The notes below the pieces were generated by a model, which worked only from the letters and a program-made list of their open reading frames with translations, searched no databases and was not told the origin of the DNA. Position numbers and translations under genes: made by a program. This document shows, piece after piece, positions 56,201-61,796 of a DNA stretch of 64,000 nucleotides. Source of the stretch: Rhyacophila brunnea (Eukaryota > Arthropoda > Insecta > Trichoptera > Rhyacophilidae); contig JAGYXB010001104.1 of assembly GCA_022495005.1 (NCBI GenBank), forward strand, positions 1,426,001-1,490,000, given 5' to 3'. Numbering within the stretch: the first letter of the stretch is position 1; each line of letters begins with the position of its first letter.

Positions 56201-57950
56201 GGATATCATTGGAAGAAGAACATTAATAGCTAAGTTACAAACCTATTAAACAGTTATTATCCGTATTTTCCACTACGTACCTACCTATTCACATTTTTGC
56301 TCATGTCAGTGATATAAATTATAAACGAAACAGGGATACCGAATGCAATGCTTTGAAGAACTATTGTAGCAAAAAATATTTCACATTCATTTTGTAAAAC
56401 AAGTACTTATTGCTTTCTAAAAATTTCTAAAGTTCTTTTATTGACAATTTATTTACCGATAGGTAGGTATTTTTATATTTCAATAAACAAAATAATTTTT
56501 ATGTTATATGTTTTTTTGTATTCGTAATCAGACTATTATATTAATATGTCTGTTGCATCCAATGACATTTGTCATGGTTGCATCTATATGTTTTAATATA
56601 AGTAAGAATTAAAAAAAATCTATATGCCTACCTACTTACACATACCTGCGTTAGCGGTCTGCGAAATATTGCTCCTATATTCGCCGGTGTGCAGTTGTAA
56701 AAAGGTTAGGGAACACTTTTCAAATGTGTTATTTATAGAAATTTATATGATAGCGATAATCATGTAATAGTAAAGTTATATTCTTGGGAAAGGCGTGACA
56801 TTATTAATTATTTTAAAATTACATTACAGGAGCGACTGTCATCCCAGTGATTATCTGGATCTGTCTGATGGCAACGATGAATGACTTAAACTGCTGGCTG
56901 GTGTACGAGGTCCCCAACATTCAGTGGGTGCTGGATGCACCAAGACTTTGCATGCTCTTAGTGAATACTATACTCCTTGTGGACATCCTCAGGGTGCTTC
57001 TTACGAAATTACGACGGCAAGAAAATGATAACCAGTTGTAAGCAATACAAATATTAAATTTATAAGTGTAATTCTACGCGAAATTATCTAAATGCACGCA
57101 AGCACAAAATCATTTTTGATTTACTAAATCTAAACTTACTAAACGTTCTTTTTATAGTATTTTTTGCTTGAATGTGTAGTTGATTGTAATGTCTTTTTCG
57201 GGTATAAGTACAGTTTTTTTTGTAATGTATTTGAAGTTTTACGATAAAACCTATGATAAAACGACCGAAAAAAATGGCACGGAAAGGCATATTGGTAAAT
57301 TAGCGGGTTTGCTTTGAGAAACCAGCTTTTTTATGTAAGGAGAAAAAAATGTAATTAAATTTCAATAATTATTAATATGTCACCGATTTCATTTATAAAT
57401 TAATCAAATATTGAAATTGTTGTATAATAAATAATTCAATATTATTACGATAAAATGAGTATTTTTTTATAGTTCGGTTGACATGGCTTTTTAAAATCCT
57501 CTGAACATTTAATTTGGTAACTAATAAATATTAACGTTCTATTCATGTAAATATAATATGTAAATGTTTTGTTTGCATCTTTTATGTTTTACAATAATTA
57601 TTAAATCTAATCACTTTAATTTATTATGTGTTTATAGGAGCACAGCAAAAGCAACACTATTTCTGATGCCGCTGTTTGGGGTTCAATTCCTACTGACGGC
57701 ATGGCGTCCAGACACCACATCCTGCAACCTGGAGCAGGCGTATTACTTCTTCACGTACGCCGTGGACGGGATGCAGGGCGTCATGGTCTCCTTGCTTTAT
57801 TGCTACCTTAACAAAGAGGTGGGATTACAGATTATACTACAAAGTTGGCTACTAAGCGTTTTTGGGGATTCTTGCCTCAGCGTTAAAGACAGACATGGTG
57901 GAAACATTGAAAGTAAACGAGTACGTACAATGTTGTCGTTAAATTATTAG
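23240..57950 (+). CDS. Class B neuropeptide GPCR (PDF-receptor / calcitonin-PTH-like), nine-exon model
   Basis: Joined exons 23240-23287, 29643-29732, 43167-43361, 44971-45127, 46003-46125, 49314-49573, 50378-50585, 56830-57037 and 57638-57950 give 533 residues. Seen: hydrophobic leader (1-21), cysteine-rich region (44-155), six-cysteine hormone-receptor domain (C168, 177, 191, 203, 211, 226 with D173, W175, W217), TM1 about 240-260, TM2 with H271/N273/R281, TM3 with C313 and a LVDGMFLH motif, C382-W383 in loop 2, TM5 with WVLDAPRL and RVLLTKLR, TM6 LMPLFG, TM7 QG and NKEV. Known for the family: Gs-coupled receptors of peptide hormones at the plasma membrane. The W-[IV]-L-[ED]-x-PRL stretch points to insect PDF receptors, while LMPLFG is also seen in PTH receptors, so the subtype is open. 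Introns 1, 2, 5 and 7 hold transposons. Exons 1-2 are the least certain part. Confidence 0.85.
23565..23686 (-). repeat. tRNA-derived SINE, copy 1, body half (split by insertion)
   Basis: This is the 3' body of the SINE (minus sense). It contains the shared segments GATCATATGGGCCTCCACAG and ACGAGAAATGGATG, and stops at TCCATAC. The rest of the same copy resumes at 24320 after a foreign insertion. Orientation minus: the tRNA head is on the right. Confidence 0.8.
23687..24319. mobile_element. Nested insertion inside SINE copy 1
   Basis: The SINE is broken at TCCATAC, which occurs on both sides (23680-23686 and 24320-24326), so this block arrived later with a duplication of about 7-8 bp. Its outer ends, AACGTTCCCTCT and AGGGAACATT, are inverted and hAT-like. 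Inside are further repeat ends: CAGTGGCGTAACCAGGG at 23740, and, reverse complemented from 24298, CAGTGGTTTCCAAAC. A segment at 24012-24075 resembles 33945-34015. It is therefore a composite of several non-autonomous elements. No gene. Confidence 0.65.
24320..24440 (-). repeat. tRNA-derived SINE, copy 1, tRNA-like head half
   Basis: Continues copy 1: CAAATTGAAAAACAATATGT, then (minus sense) a tRNA-like unit with the B-box GGTTCGAATCCTGGG and A-box CGGCTTAAGCG. This is the RNA polymerase III promoter part of the SINE, not a tRNA gene. Confidence 0.85.
24441..25998. other. Intron 1 sequence without recognised features
   Basis: AT-rich; no exon, RNA gene or repeat that I can support. Confidence 0.5.
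25999..26384. mobile_element. TTAA-flanked MITE, copy 2, truncated
   Basis: Starts TTAA then GGGCGGACATGCTCAGCGTA and matches copy 1 (20774-21208) in reverse orientation along its interior. At 26384 it stops at the equivalent of copy 1's internal TTTGAC, so the far terminus is lost. Confidence 0.75.
26873..27487. mobile_element. hAT-like MITE with ATACCG-rich ends
   Basis: Left end AAGGATTACAATACCG; right end reverse complements to TAGGGATTGCAATACCG. CTTATATA precedes the element (26865-26872) and follows it (27488-27495), an exact 8-bp duplication. Subterminal parts carry repeated ACCGATAT/CGGTATT motifs. No coding sequence. Confidence 0.7.
28741..28987 (+). repeat. tRNA-derived SINE, copy 2 (complete, plus orientation)
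   Basis: Head first: CCCACGATGACTGCG, A-box GGCCTAAGCGC, B-box GGTTCGAATC; then the shared body (ATATTGTTTTTCAATTTGTG, then TGTGGAGGCCCATATGATCC) and an (AAT)n tail. About 230 bp plus tail. This copy gives the natural reading direction of the family. Confidence 0.9.
29141..29191 (+). repeat. LINE 3' tail, very short copy
   Basis: GGCGATATGACAGCGAGTCG to the A-rich end matches the 3' untranslated end of the LINE at 3736-4357, with one or two differences. Flanks share TAGTTAC[CT]TAA, a probable target duplication. It is an extremely 5'-truncated insertion. Confidence 0.7.
29643..29732 (+). CDS. Receptor exon 2 (proposed)
   Basis: Ninety bases between TTTTTTGCAG and GTAATG, open only in phase 0: thirty residues starting IGVVGQEIDIF and ending PPECYV. 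It joins exon 3 in phase (43167). It supplies the end of the signal peptide and the first cysteine (44) of the ectodomain. The 13.4-kb intron that follows is long but filled with transposons. Confidence 0.5.
30116..30545. repeat. Fold-back element with minisatellite arms
   Basis: The left arm (30126-30290) holds about ten units of a 15-16-bp repeat around GAAATCCCGAAxxCC. The right arm (30417-30541) holds about eight units of the reverse complement. Between them an inner inverted repeat (AAATACAAACAGTAATAATT with GCGCAATCTTAAC, against its complement) surrounds a loop of about 50 bp. The whole can fold into a hairpin. Open frames across it read as repeated GISAFG-type peptides and are an effect of the repeat. 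Confidence 0.8.
30602..31677. mobile_element. hAT element with exact 8-bp TSD, 1.08 kb
   Basis: TACTATAA flanks both sides (30594-30601 and 31678-31685). Ends are CAGCGGTCGGCAA and (complemented) CAGCGCCCGGCAACC. Subterminal GCGTGCCAC motifs repeat at both ends. The interior has no intact transposase. A stretch near 30770-30960 matches, in reverse, sequence at about 43930-44165, so the family has another relic in the window. Confidence 0.85.
31686..33860. other. Intron 2 sequence without recognised features
   Basis: AT-rich, no exon or repeat pair recognised. Confidence 0.5.
33945..34015. repeat. GC-rich repeat fragment shared with 24012-24075
   Basis: Both contain TCTGGCCTGGGGGCCCGCTTCA-like sequence (here from 33977) followed by GGATGTGG and CCATGAT. 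They appear to be pieces of the same interspersed element. Its full limits cannot be set from two fragments. Confidence 0.6.
34838..35066 (-). repeat. tRNA-derived SINE, copy 3
   Basis: Minus orientation. Body segments GATCATATGGGCCTCCACA and ACGAGAAATGGAT, then the head with B-box GGTTCGAATCCTGGG and A-box GGCTTAAGCG. The head diverges at its very end (CCACCAACGTC instead of CCATCGTGGGC). Tail side carries GAAAGAAGAA. Confidence 0.88.
35067..39762. other. Intron 2 sequence, largely featureless
   Basis: A less AT-biased patch at about 37480-37860 has short frames on both strands without a domain I recognise; it could be an old transposon. Otherwise AT-rich DNA with microsatellite-like TA and ATT runs (for example near 38800). 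Confidence 0.45.
39771..40511. mobile_element. hAT element with exact 8-bp TSD, 741 bp
   Basis: CTCTAGAC flanks both sides (39763-39770 and 40512-40519). The right end complements to CAGTGGTTCTTAATCGGTGCACC and the left begins TAGTGATTCTTAACC with GTGCAC further in. Inside, on the minus strand, broken codons (about 40000-40200) read SYLCELGFS-like and EELGVAISNIRPN, the C-terminal dimerisation region of hAT transposases. It is an internally deleted derivative. Confidence 0.88.
40520..42153. other. Intron 2 sequence without recognised features
   Basis: AT-rich; ATA/AAT microsatellite runs near 41265. No exon supported. Confidence 0.45.
42154..42269 (+). other. Candidate leader exon (secretory signal) with splice donor
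   Basis: ATG 42154 opens a frame starting MNTSLLLVFALLFSVTSK, a good signal-peptide shape, and reaches a strong donor (ACTAG|GTAAGA) after 38 codons plus two bases. Joined in that phase to receptor exon 3 it meets a stop. An earlier, weaker donor (TTTTCG|GTAACG) would be phase 0 and would splice to exon 3 in frame. It could be an alternative receptor first exon, the first exon of another gene, or chance. Confidence 0.3.
42698..42735. repeat. AT-rich palindrome
   Basis: ATAAAATAATAATGTAAT is followed by its near-complement ATTACATTATTTTAT, a hairpin of about 16 bp per arm. Possibly the core of a tiny MITE. Confidence 0.45.
43167..43361 (+). CDS. Receptor exon 3: cysteine-rich N-terminal region
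   Basis: Sixty-five residues between TTTTTTTCAG and GTAAGA, phase 0 at both ends, residues 47-111 of the model. Four cysteines (58, 79, 99, 108) and two N-glycosylation sequons (NLT at 53, NVT at 91). This region lies ahead of the hormone-receptor domain and is not part of its canonical six-cysteine fold. The balanced codon use stands out from the AT-rich flanks. Confidence 0.8.
43930..44165. repeat. Relic related to the hAT at 30602-31677
   Basis: Segments such as GTGCGTTACTATGGAAAT, AATGTCA, and CAACAGAAAATTTAAAAACG match, in reverse, the interior of that element (30780-30930). Both ends are lost. Confidence 0.6.
44467..44534 (+). tRNA. tRNA-Phe-like sequence, probably a pseudogene
   Basis: Sixty-eight nucleotides starting GGCCGAT and ending GTTGGCC pair over seven positions (two G-T). 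The D-arm CTC/GAG, a GAA triplet at the anticodon position and the GGTTCGAGTCC T-arm are all in place. A TTTTTT run, a possible RNA polymerase III stop, follows at once. The anticodon and T stems share bases and contain mismatches, so I consider it a decayed tRNA-Phe copy. Confidence 0.4.
44971..45127 (+). CDS. Receptor exon 4: cysteine-rich N-terminal region
   Basis: Residues 112-163 plus one base, between TTTTCTGTAG and GTAATT. Cysteines at 117, 147 and the adjacent pair 154-155 (VIAAEDCCKND). A predicted amphipathic helix (HETKTEIRRLLISAEAVERW) precedes them. Confidence 0.85.
45128..46002. other. Intron 4
   Basis: Ordinary AT-rich intron with a long T run near 45265. No further feature seen. 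Confidence 0.7.
46003..46125 (+). CDS. Receptor exon 5: first half of the hormone-receptor domain
   Basis: Residues 164-204 with a split codon at each end. Contains C168, the W-D-x-W core (TTWDAWNCW), C177, C191 and C203, as in class B peptide-binding domains. NET at 165 is a sequon. Donor C|GTAAGT. Confidence 0.9.
47061..47306 (-). repeat. tRNA-derived SINE, copy 4, with 14-bp TSD
   Basis: Full copy, minus orientation, flanked by AATAATAATAAATT (47047-47060 and 47307-47320). Head with B-box GGTTCGAATCCTGGG; body shared with the other copies; tail side GAAAGAAGAAAG. It lies in intron 5, immediately beside the LINE at 47380. Confidence 0.93.
47380..48104 (-). mobile_element. 5'-truncated LINE with 13-bp TSD (reverse transcriptase C-terminus)
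   Basis: AAAAAGTTATATT flanks both sides (47367-47379 and 48105-48117). The minus strand encodes the C-terminal third of a non-LTR endonuclease/reverse transcriptase: FTYLGSNITKENELEE, then KTKTWLYKTVIRTVIA, then FERKILRRIYGPMNDGG, then RIPKKILEG and KRPVGKPRTRW. One stop (before GCESWM) and a frameshift break it. It ends in a GAAGAAGAAGAA tail, as the LINE at 9.1 kb does. Confidence 0.9.
48118..49313. other. Intron 5, distal part
   Basis: No feature recognised beyond ordinary AT-rich intron sequence. Confidence 0.5.
49314..49573 (+). CDS. Receptor exon 6: end of hormone-receptor domain, TM1-TM2
   Basis: Residues 205-291. C211 with the FTNGTW motif (W217) and C226 close the hormone-receptor domain; TM1 follows (about 240-260), then the intracellular RRLRERRF and TM2 (ALHRNLLVSLMMRNIFVIII), with the class B residues H271, N273 and R281. 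Acceptor TTTCAG, donor GTAAGT, phases 1 and 0. Confidence 0.95.
50378..50585 (+). CDS. Receptor exon 7: extracellular loop 1 and TM3
   Basis: Residues 292-360 plus one base. C313 at the top of TM3 should pair with C382. The TM3 motif usually E-G-x-Y-L-H appears here as DGMFLH (334-339), a conservative change. WVYSLAS begins TM4. Phases 0 and 1. Confidence 0.95.
50909..51305 (-). mobile_element. hAT relic: C-terminal dimerisation domain
   Basis: On the minus strand 51305-51090 reads FWISIWNQYPRLATTAIKSL, then LLPFGSSYLCEFGFSALMEM and EELRVCLSNLEPRFGRIL, the hAT C-terminal region of SCAND3/ZBED-like transposases. CAGTGTCTGCCAAAC at 50909 is a hAT-type terminus on the 3' side. The 5' part of the gene is absent. 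It lies antisense in receptor intron 7. Confidence 0.75.
51429..53655 (+). mobile_element. DNA transposon with DUF7869-type gene, TIRs and subterminal motif array
   Basis: Left end CGCACCCCCAGTAAGATACT and complemented right end CGCACCCCCAGTAAAATACT form inverted termini matching for about 46 bp. ATTT flanks both sides (51425-51428, 53656-53659). A motif close to TAAAATACTGTCGTA recurs in both orientations near the ends: inside each terminus and at about 51520, 51610, 51632, 51686 and 53430. The interior holds one broken gene on the plus strand. The structure is that of a cut-and-paste element. I know of no named superfamily with this set of ends and this protein. Confidence 0.85.
51754..53165 (+). 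pseudogene. Putative transposase, DUF7869-type, frameshifted
   Basis: Starts MDIIVPKYSNKK and passes through family-like segments in changing frames: INTFGVSERYCSTAL (51875), KSFPVIE then a stop then TSKLYLDGKLTIAEMYRLY (52017-52110), VAVYDLQAVLP (52333), YSDNCAGQNKNKYIAAMYLY (52571), HKQNEGD (52688), then LKSGPIFVPIQMITIV and NNFLNMKKLADEIG. Order and spacing match a widespread insect protein family that I know as DUF7869. The D of YDLQ, the D of YSDN and the E of NEGD could be a DDE triad (inference). At least one stop (about 52038) and several frameshifts make it dead. An expected cysteine pair (C-x2-C) between the two halves is missing, so there is also an internal deletion. Confidence 0.75.
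54045..54751. mobile_element. hAT-like MITE with exact 8-bp TSD, 707 bp
   Basis: GTTGTGAC flanks both sides (54037-54044 and 54752-54759). Left end TAGGGAATCCAATCCCG; complemented right end TAGGGATTGATAAAC; both lead to ATCCCGGGATTTCGGG. The subterminal CCCGGGATTTCGGG motif is repeated. No transposase frame. Ends resemble those at 26873-27487. Confidence 0.9.
54760..54930 (-). other. Unrecognised coding-like fragment interrupted by the MITE
   Basis: The minus strand reads RGRTYKTSEGAYWGSLLSAL, then REAKGRKVWNLKVVTT up to the MITE. Skipping the MITE and one TSD copy, it continues LNHDRPIRKDRI to a stop. The balanced composition suggests a former coding sequence. I do not recognise the family; a transposon protein is most likely. 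Confidence 0.3.
54931..56829. other. Intron 7, distal part
   Basis: AT-rich, no exon or repeat recognised. Confidence 0.5.
56830..57037 (+). CDS. Receptor exon 8: TM4, loop 2, TM5
   Basis: Residues 361-429 with split codons at both ends (phases 1 and 2). GATVIPVIIWICLMA is TM4; C382-W383 is the conserved loop 2 pair; PNIQWVLDAPRL leads into TM5, ending in RVLLTKLRRQ at the start of loop 3. Donor TT|GTAAGC. The W-V-L-D-A-P-R-L stretch is the part most like insect PDF receptors. Confidence 0.95.
57638..57950 (+). CDS. Receptor exon 9: TM6, TM7 and C-terminal tail
   Basis: Residues 430-533. TM6 ATLFLMPLFGVQFLL, loop 3 with C459, TM7 DGMQGVMVSLLYCYL, then NKEVGLQIILQSW as helix 8, and a tail ending at TAG 57948-57950. 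A strong donor (CGA|GTACGT, near 57918) lies inside the tail, so a spliced form with a longer tail encoded further on is possible. Confidence 0.85.
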
Positions 57951-58732
57951 TCAGTACGCAGGTGCCAAAGAGTTTGGACCTAGAATAGTGATTTCCGGCT
58001 TCTTTCGTGTCACTGTCCTATTGTAATTATGAATAAGGTATTTATTTATCAGAAGTAGTATTATGGCATTATAGTTATTTTTCAATGCGATTTTTAATTA
58101 TTATTTAATTCTGAATACACACAAGGTTTTAAGAATGTTAGATTCTGAGTAGGACTGGAACTCACGTCTTTCACTTACCGGGTTTCAAAGAAAAATACAA
58201 AAACTTCAATAATAAAAATTTAGCTGGCGCCAAACATTCGGTACTTACAATAATTAAGATAACAATGTTACTGATTAATTGATTACAAAGCAGATTGCCT
58301 CTTGATTGGTAGAATTTGAAGAAGGTACCTCAGTTAAAACGAAGTTATTAAGTTAGTAAGCGAATTAATAACATAGAAGACGTGAAAGCACTTACCCAGA
58401 AAGTGAAAGACGTGAGTCCCACTCGGTATAGTTTCATAGGTATCTATTTTTTCTAATATGTAGGTTTTGAGGTTATTCAAAATTGTGTACAAGATGCTTC
58501 GAGACATAGAGGATGATTGTATACTATCCTATTTTAGGTTTTCCGACCTCTAGCGTTTCTCCTTAGATTTGTATGTAAACGAATTTATTGCGTCCATGAC
58601 ATATACCTATAAGTATTCAAATAGCATTTTTATATTATTTCTCAGATTTCGGATAAAATTTTAGTACTTTTGACGTATTCGTAATACACAATATTCACGA
58701 CAATATAGTACGCGGAGCTAAATTATTATTAT
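57951..58732. other. Sequence after the receptor stop
   Basis: May hold the 3' untranslated region. No clear AATAAA-plus-GT-rich signal that I would defend. No other feature. Confidence 0.4.
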
Positions 58733-59350
58733 GAATGATACTACAGCTCGGTGTGGGCTCCGGCAACCTCAAGAATTATCCTCCACCATCTTGTCTTCTT
58801 TGCCCCGGAACGCCAGTTGGAGACATCGAGAGGGATCATTTTTAATCTGCCTCGCTCCTGGATTCAGTGTCTTCCAACGCCTCGTTGTCCTTCGACGCTG
58901 ATGTATCGTGTACCCTACCTATGTGTCACATCCAGCAAAGTTTTTATAAAAGTATAAAGCTCTTCGCAGGGATTGTACAGTTTGTGATTAAATCGTCTCC
59001 GCCATACTCCATTTTAATAAATTATCAGAAGTATCTTTACGACTACCATCAGTAGAATACATGATTCATGTCCCAATCCTTTATGTTTACATCGGTCTCA
59101 GAAGATTTTTTGTACAGCCGTATTTTGTTTTTGAATATCGTCTTACTTTAATATCTTTTTTGGTAAACCATAAATGCACACACTTATTATCGGTAAATAA
59201 TCTGTATTTTATTCATCGTTCGCTTAATAAAATTATCGACATTTACTAACGATCCTAGGTACACAAATTTGTTCACCCCTTCAAGATGGCGACTATCAAA
59301 TTTAATGTTAGCATTGGCGGTCTTAGGCCCGAAAAACTGGTAGGTCAATT
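58733..59350 (-). mobile_element. LINE fragment (reverse transcriptase C-terminal region)
   Basis: The minus strand encodes SRHLEGVNKFVYLGSLV at 59295-59245, the segment after the RT core of non-LTR elements, with broken frames down to a 3' end near 58733 (TACAGCTCGG...), followed by an AATAATAAT tail. Stops are frequent. No target duplication found. Confidence 0.6.
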
Positions 59351-59461
59351 TTTAATTTAGTATTTTAATTTGCCTTTTCGTTGTATACTTAAAAGACGTA
59401 TTGCAAATTGACTTTTTATACATTATATAATAAGTGCTAGAAATTGTTTGACAATGAGGCA

Positions 59462-60835
59462 TTATTTTGTGAAAAAAATCAACCAATAAATAAAAGTTTT
59501 TTTTTCCAAATTATTTATTAAGTTTTGGGCTTGACTTAGGGTATTGGTGTCATTTTCTCTGTCCAGTATTGAATTTAAACACTGTAAAATGTCTTCTCGG
59601 TACAAAAAAACTGTCTCCACACATTTAGCATTGAAGCACCATCTAGTTGGAGCTGCTTTCGGTAGACGCACTTTGACGAATTCATCTAATATTTTCGTTC
59701 TTTTTGGTGATCTCGAAAAAAAGACGGAAAATGATTGGACTGTGGCAAAAAAAACTTTCAGACCTGTGGTTATGGTGGATGCTTTTTGCAGAACTAAATT
59801 AAATTGATGAGCATAACAGTGGATGTACTGTGCTAGTGGAAAAGTTTCGCGGACTCTCGTCTGAACTCCTCCAGTTTTTCCACTCATTATAGCTGCTCCG
59901 TCGTAGCTTTGCGCTATTAGCTGTCGGGGAAGAACTTCCAAAATTCTCAGCTCTTTTAAAATTTCTTCTGTTAATCCGATTGCCGTGCACACCTCTGGAT
60001 TTACAAACTTCCAAAATCTTTCACATACTATATTGTCTTTTAAATATCTCACAACAAAAACCATTTGCGTTTTTGTGGAGCTATCTGTCGTTTCGTCAAC
60101 TTGAATAGCTACGTAATTAGATTTTTTTATGTCACATCTAATTTCTTCTTGAGTGACTTTTAATATTGAATCTAGCAATTCGTTTTGGATAGTCTTCGAA
60201 ATTCCTTTGAATGAAGTTGACCTTTCTAAATGCTCCTTCATAACAATATCTATTTCCTGCATGAAAATTATTAATCCACGAAATATACCAGGATTATCAG
60301 ACTCTTTAGACTCATCATGGCCTCGTAAGGCCAGCTCAAACGATCCGCAAAATTGAATACACTTTAATATTTTTGTTAAAATTAAACGATTTTTATCGAC
60401 AGTTTCATTGTGATCAGCAATCGATCTGCGGTACGCACTATCTAACTGAATTCGGATATCTGTTGTTCCTAATAAAACAAAACTCATAGAATTATCTATG
60501 TGTGCTGTTGACTTGCTATGCTTTTTTATTTTTTCTTTGAGATGTTTTAGATCACCAACACCAAATTCTGTCCATTGCTTTTCATTTTTGCAATCAAAAA
60601 TTAAACAATGAAAACAAAAAAATAAATTCCTTCGATCGCAACCACATATCCATTCGCAAAAATGATAGCTTTTCTTGTTGAAATATCTGTTAACATCTTT
60701 GCTTTTCTCTTTTGTTGTTTGAACTATTTTCATATCCGGCATGTACCTGCCTAATATCTTCGCTTGTAGACGTTTATCATAGTTAAATGTCTCATTCTTT
60801 ATTTCGTTTAAAATATAATCCACTGAATTAGACAT
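59462..60835 (-). CDS. hAT transposase, ZMYM1-like (TTF zinc finger + DUF4371), C-terminally truncated
   Basis: An uninterrupted 457-residue frame. N-terminus MSNSVDYILNEIKNETF; a TTF-type cysteine/histidine cluster about 55-115 (FCEWICGCDRRNLFFCFHC); then a DUF4371-like region with QVDETTDSSTKTQM (about 245-260), SYDGAAIMSG (about 310) and APTRW (about 385), positions where hAT transposases keep their first two catalytic aspartates. The usual C-terminal dimerisation domain with the catalytic glutamate is missing: the frame ends IYWLIFFTK soon after NNLEKK. Full relatives have roughly 700 residues or more. The open frame suggests a young insertion or retained use, but the protein should not cut DNA on its own. 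Confidence 0.85.
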   Translation of the reverse strand: MSNSVDYILNEIKNETFNYDKRLQAKILGRYMPDMKIVQTTKEKSKDVNRYFNKKSYHFCEWICGCDRRNLFFCFHCLIFDCKNEKQWTEFGVGDLKHLKEKIKKHSKSTAHIDNSMSFVLLGTTDIRIQLDSAYRRSIADHNETVDKNRLILTKILKCIQFCGSFELALRGHDESKESDNPGIFRGLIIFMQEIDIVMKEHLERSTSFKGISKTIQNELLDSILKVTQEEIRCDIKKSNYVAIQVDETTDSSTKTQMVFVVRYLKDNIVCERFWKFVNPEVCTAIGLTEEILKELRILEVLPRQLIAQSYDGAAIMSGKTGGVQTRVRETFPLAQYIHCYAHQFNLVLQKASTITTGLKVFFATVQSFSVFFSRSPKRTKILDEFVKVRLPKAAPTRWCFNAKCVETVFLYREDILQCLNSILDRENDTNTLSQAQNLINNLEKKTFIYWLIFFTK

Positions 60836-61796
60836 TTTGTGTCAGTTCAAACAAATAAACCGTCGTAAATTCCACAAAACTTCACAAAAATGTAATAAAT
60901 CACTAAAAACCAAACTTTGTGTGTATATTCGTATAATAACTTTACCAAAAACTATTTACATAGGTTTAAAACAACTAAATACATACGTCAAAACTTGTCA
61001 ACTGTCAGAAAAAATACATCATACAATAATCTCCGGCGTGGCAGTAGCAAGCGACCCTAGTCGACTTTATCATTCTGTTTCACATAATTAGCTGAAAATA
61101 TTTTTTGTTTCACACTCGGACAATGGCCGAGAGGCATATAATCCACGCATCCTTGGATCTTAAAGCGTCGAATATTGTTTTATATCTTTCTTTGTCTAAT
61201 GTATGAAAAATGAGAGAGAAAATTTTATAAAAATTCTCAGTTTGGGTCAAAAATTGAATCGCCGGACGTTGGCGGGCTGGCGGCGAATTTTCGCCCATCG
61301 AGAATACAAAACAAAAACATAGCGTACGCCTTATAATTTCAAATCCACCGATTATTATTAATATTATTATATGACATTATACATATTATTAATATTATTA
61401 TGTCGATTGTAAGGTATATATTTTGGGAGGACAATGACCGAATGACCTAATGGGAGAGCCGCGTATGAATGTTAGTATAATTTGGTGGGTGCTGAGTTTG
61501 GTTTTGGAGACACAGAGTCATTAGTTTTTTTGCTCGAACCTGAATAATTATATTACCTACTACATAATATCGTTATAGATAGATAATACACCGAAGTCAA
61601 TATAGGTAGGTATATAATATTTTATTTTCTTCGCATCATATTATTAATAATTATATTATTATAAATATACAAAATAATTCAGTAAGTACCTACCTATACA
61701 TAGCTGTACCTACATATACAACAGCATTATTTGAAATTTATTATTGGTCTAGAAAAAAATCAACACAATGAAAAAAGCATTCCTGGTCATTCTCCT
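60836..61796. other. Gene-free stretch
   Basis: Could include the 5' end of the hAT element, but I found no inverted terminus. AT-rich simple repeats near 61345-61400 and 61600-61700. Confidence 0.4.
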
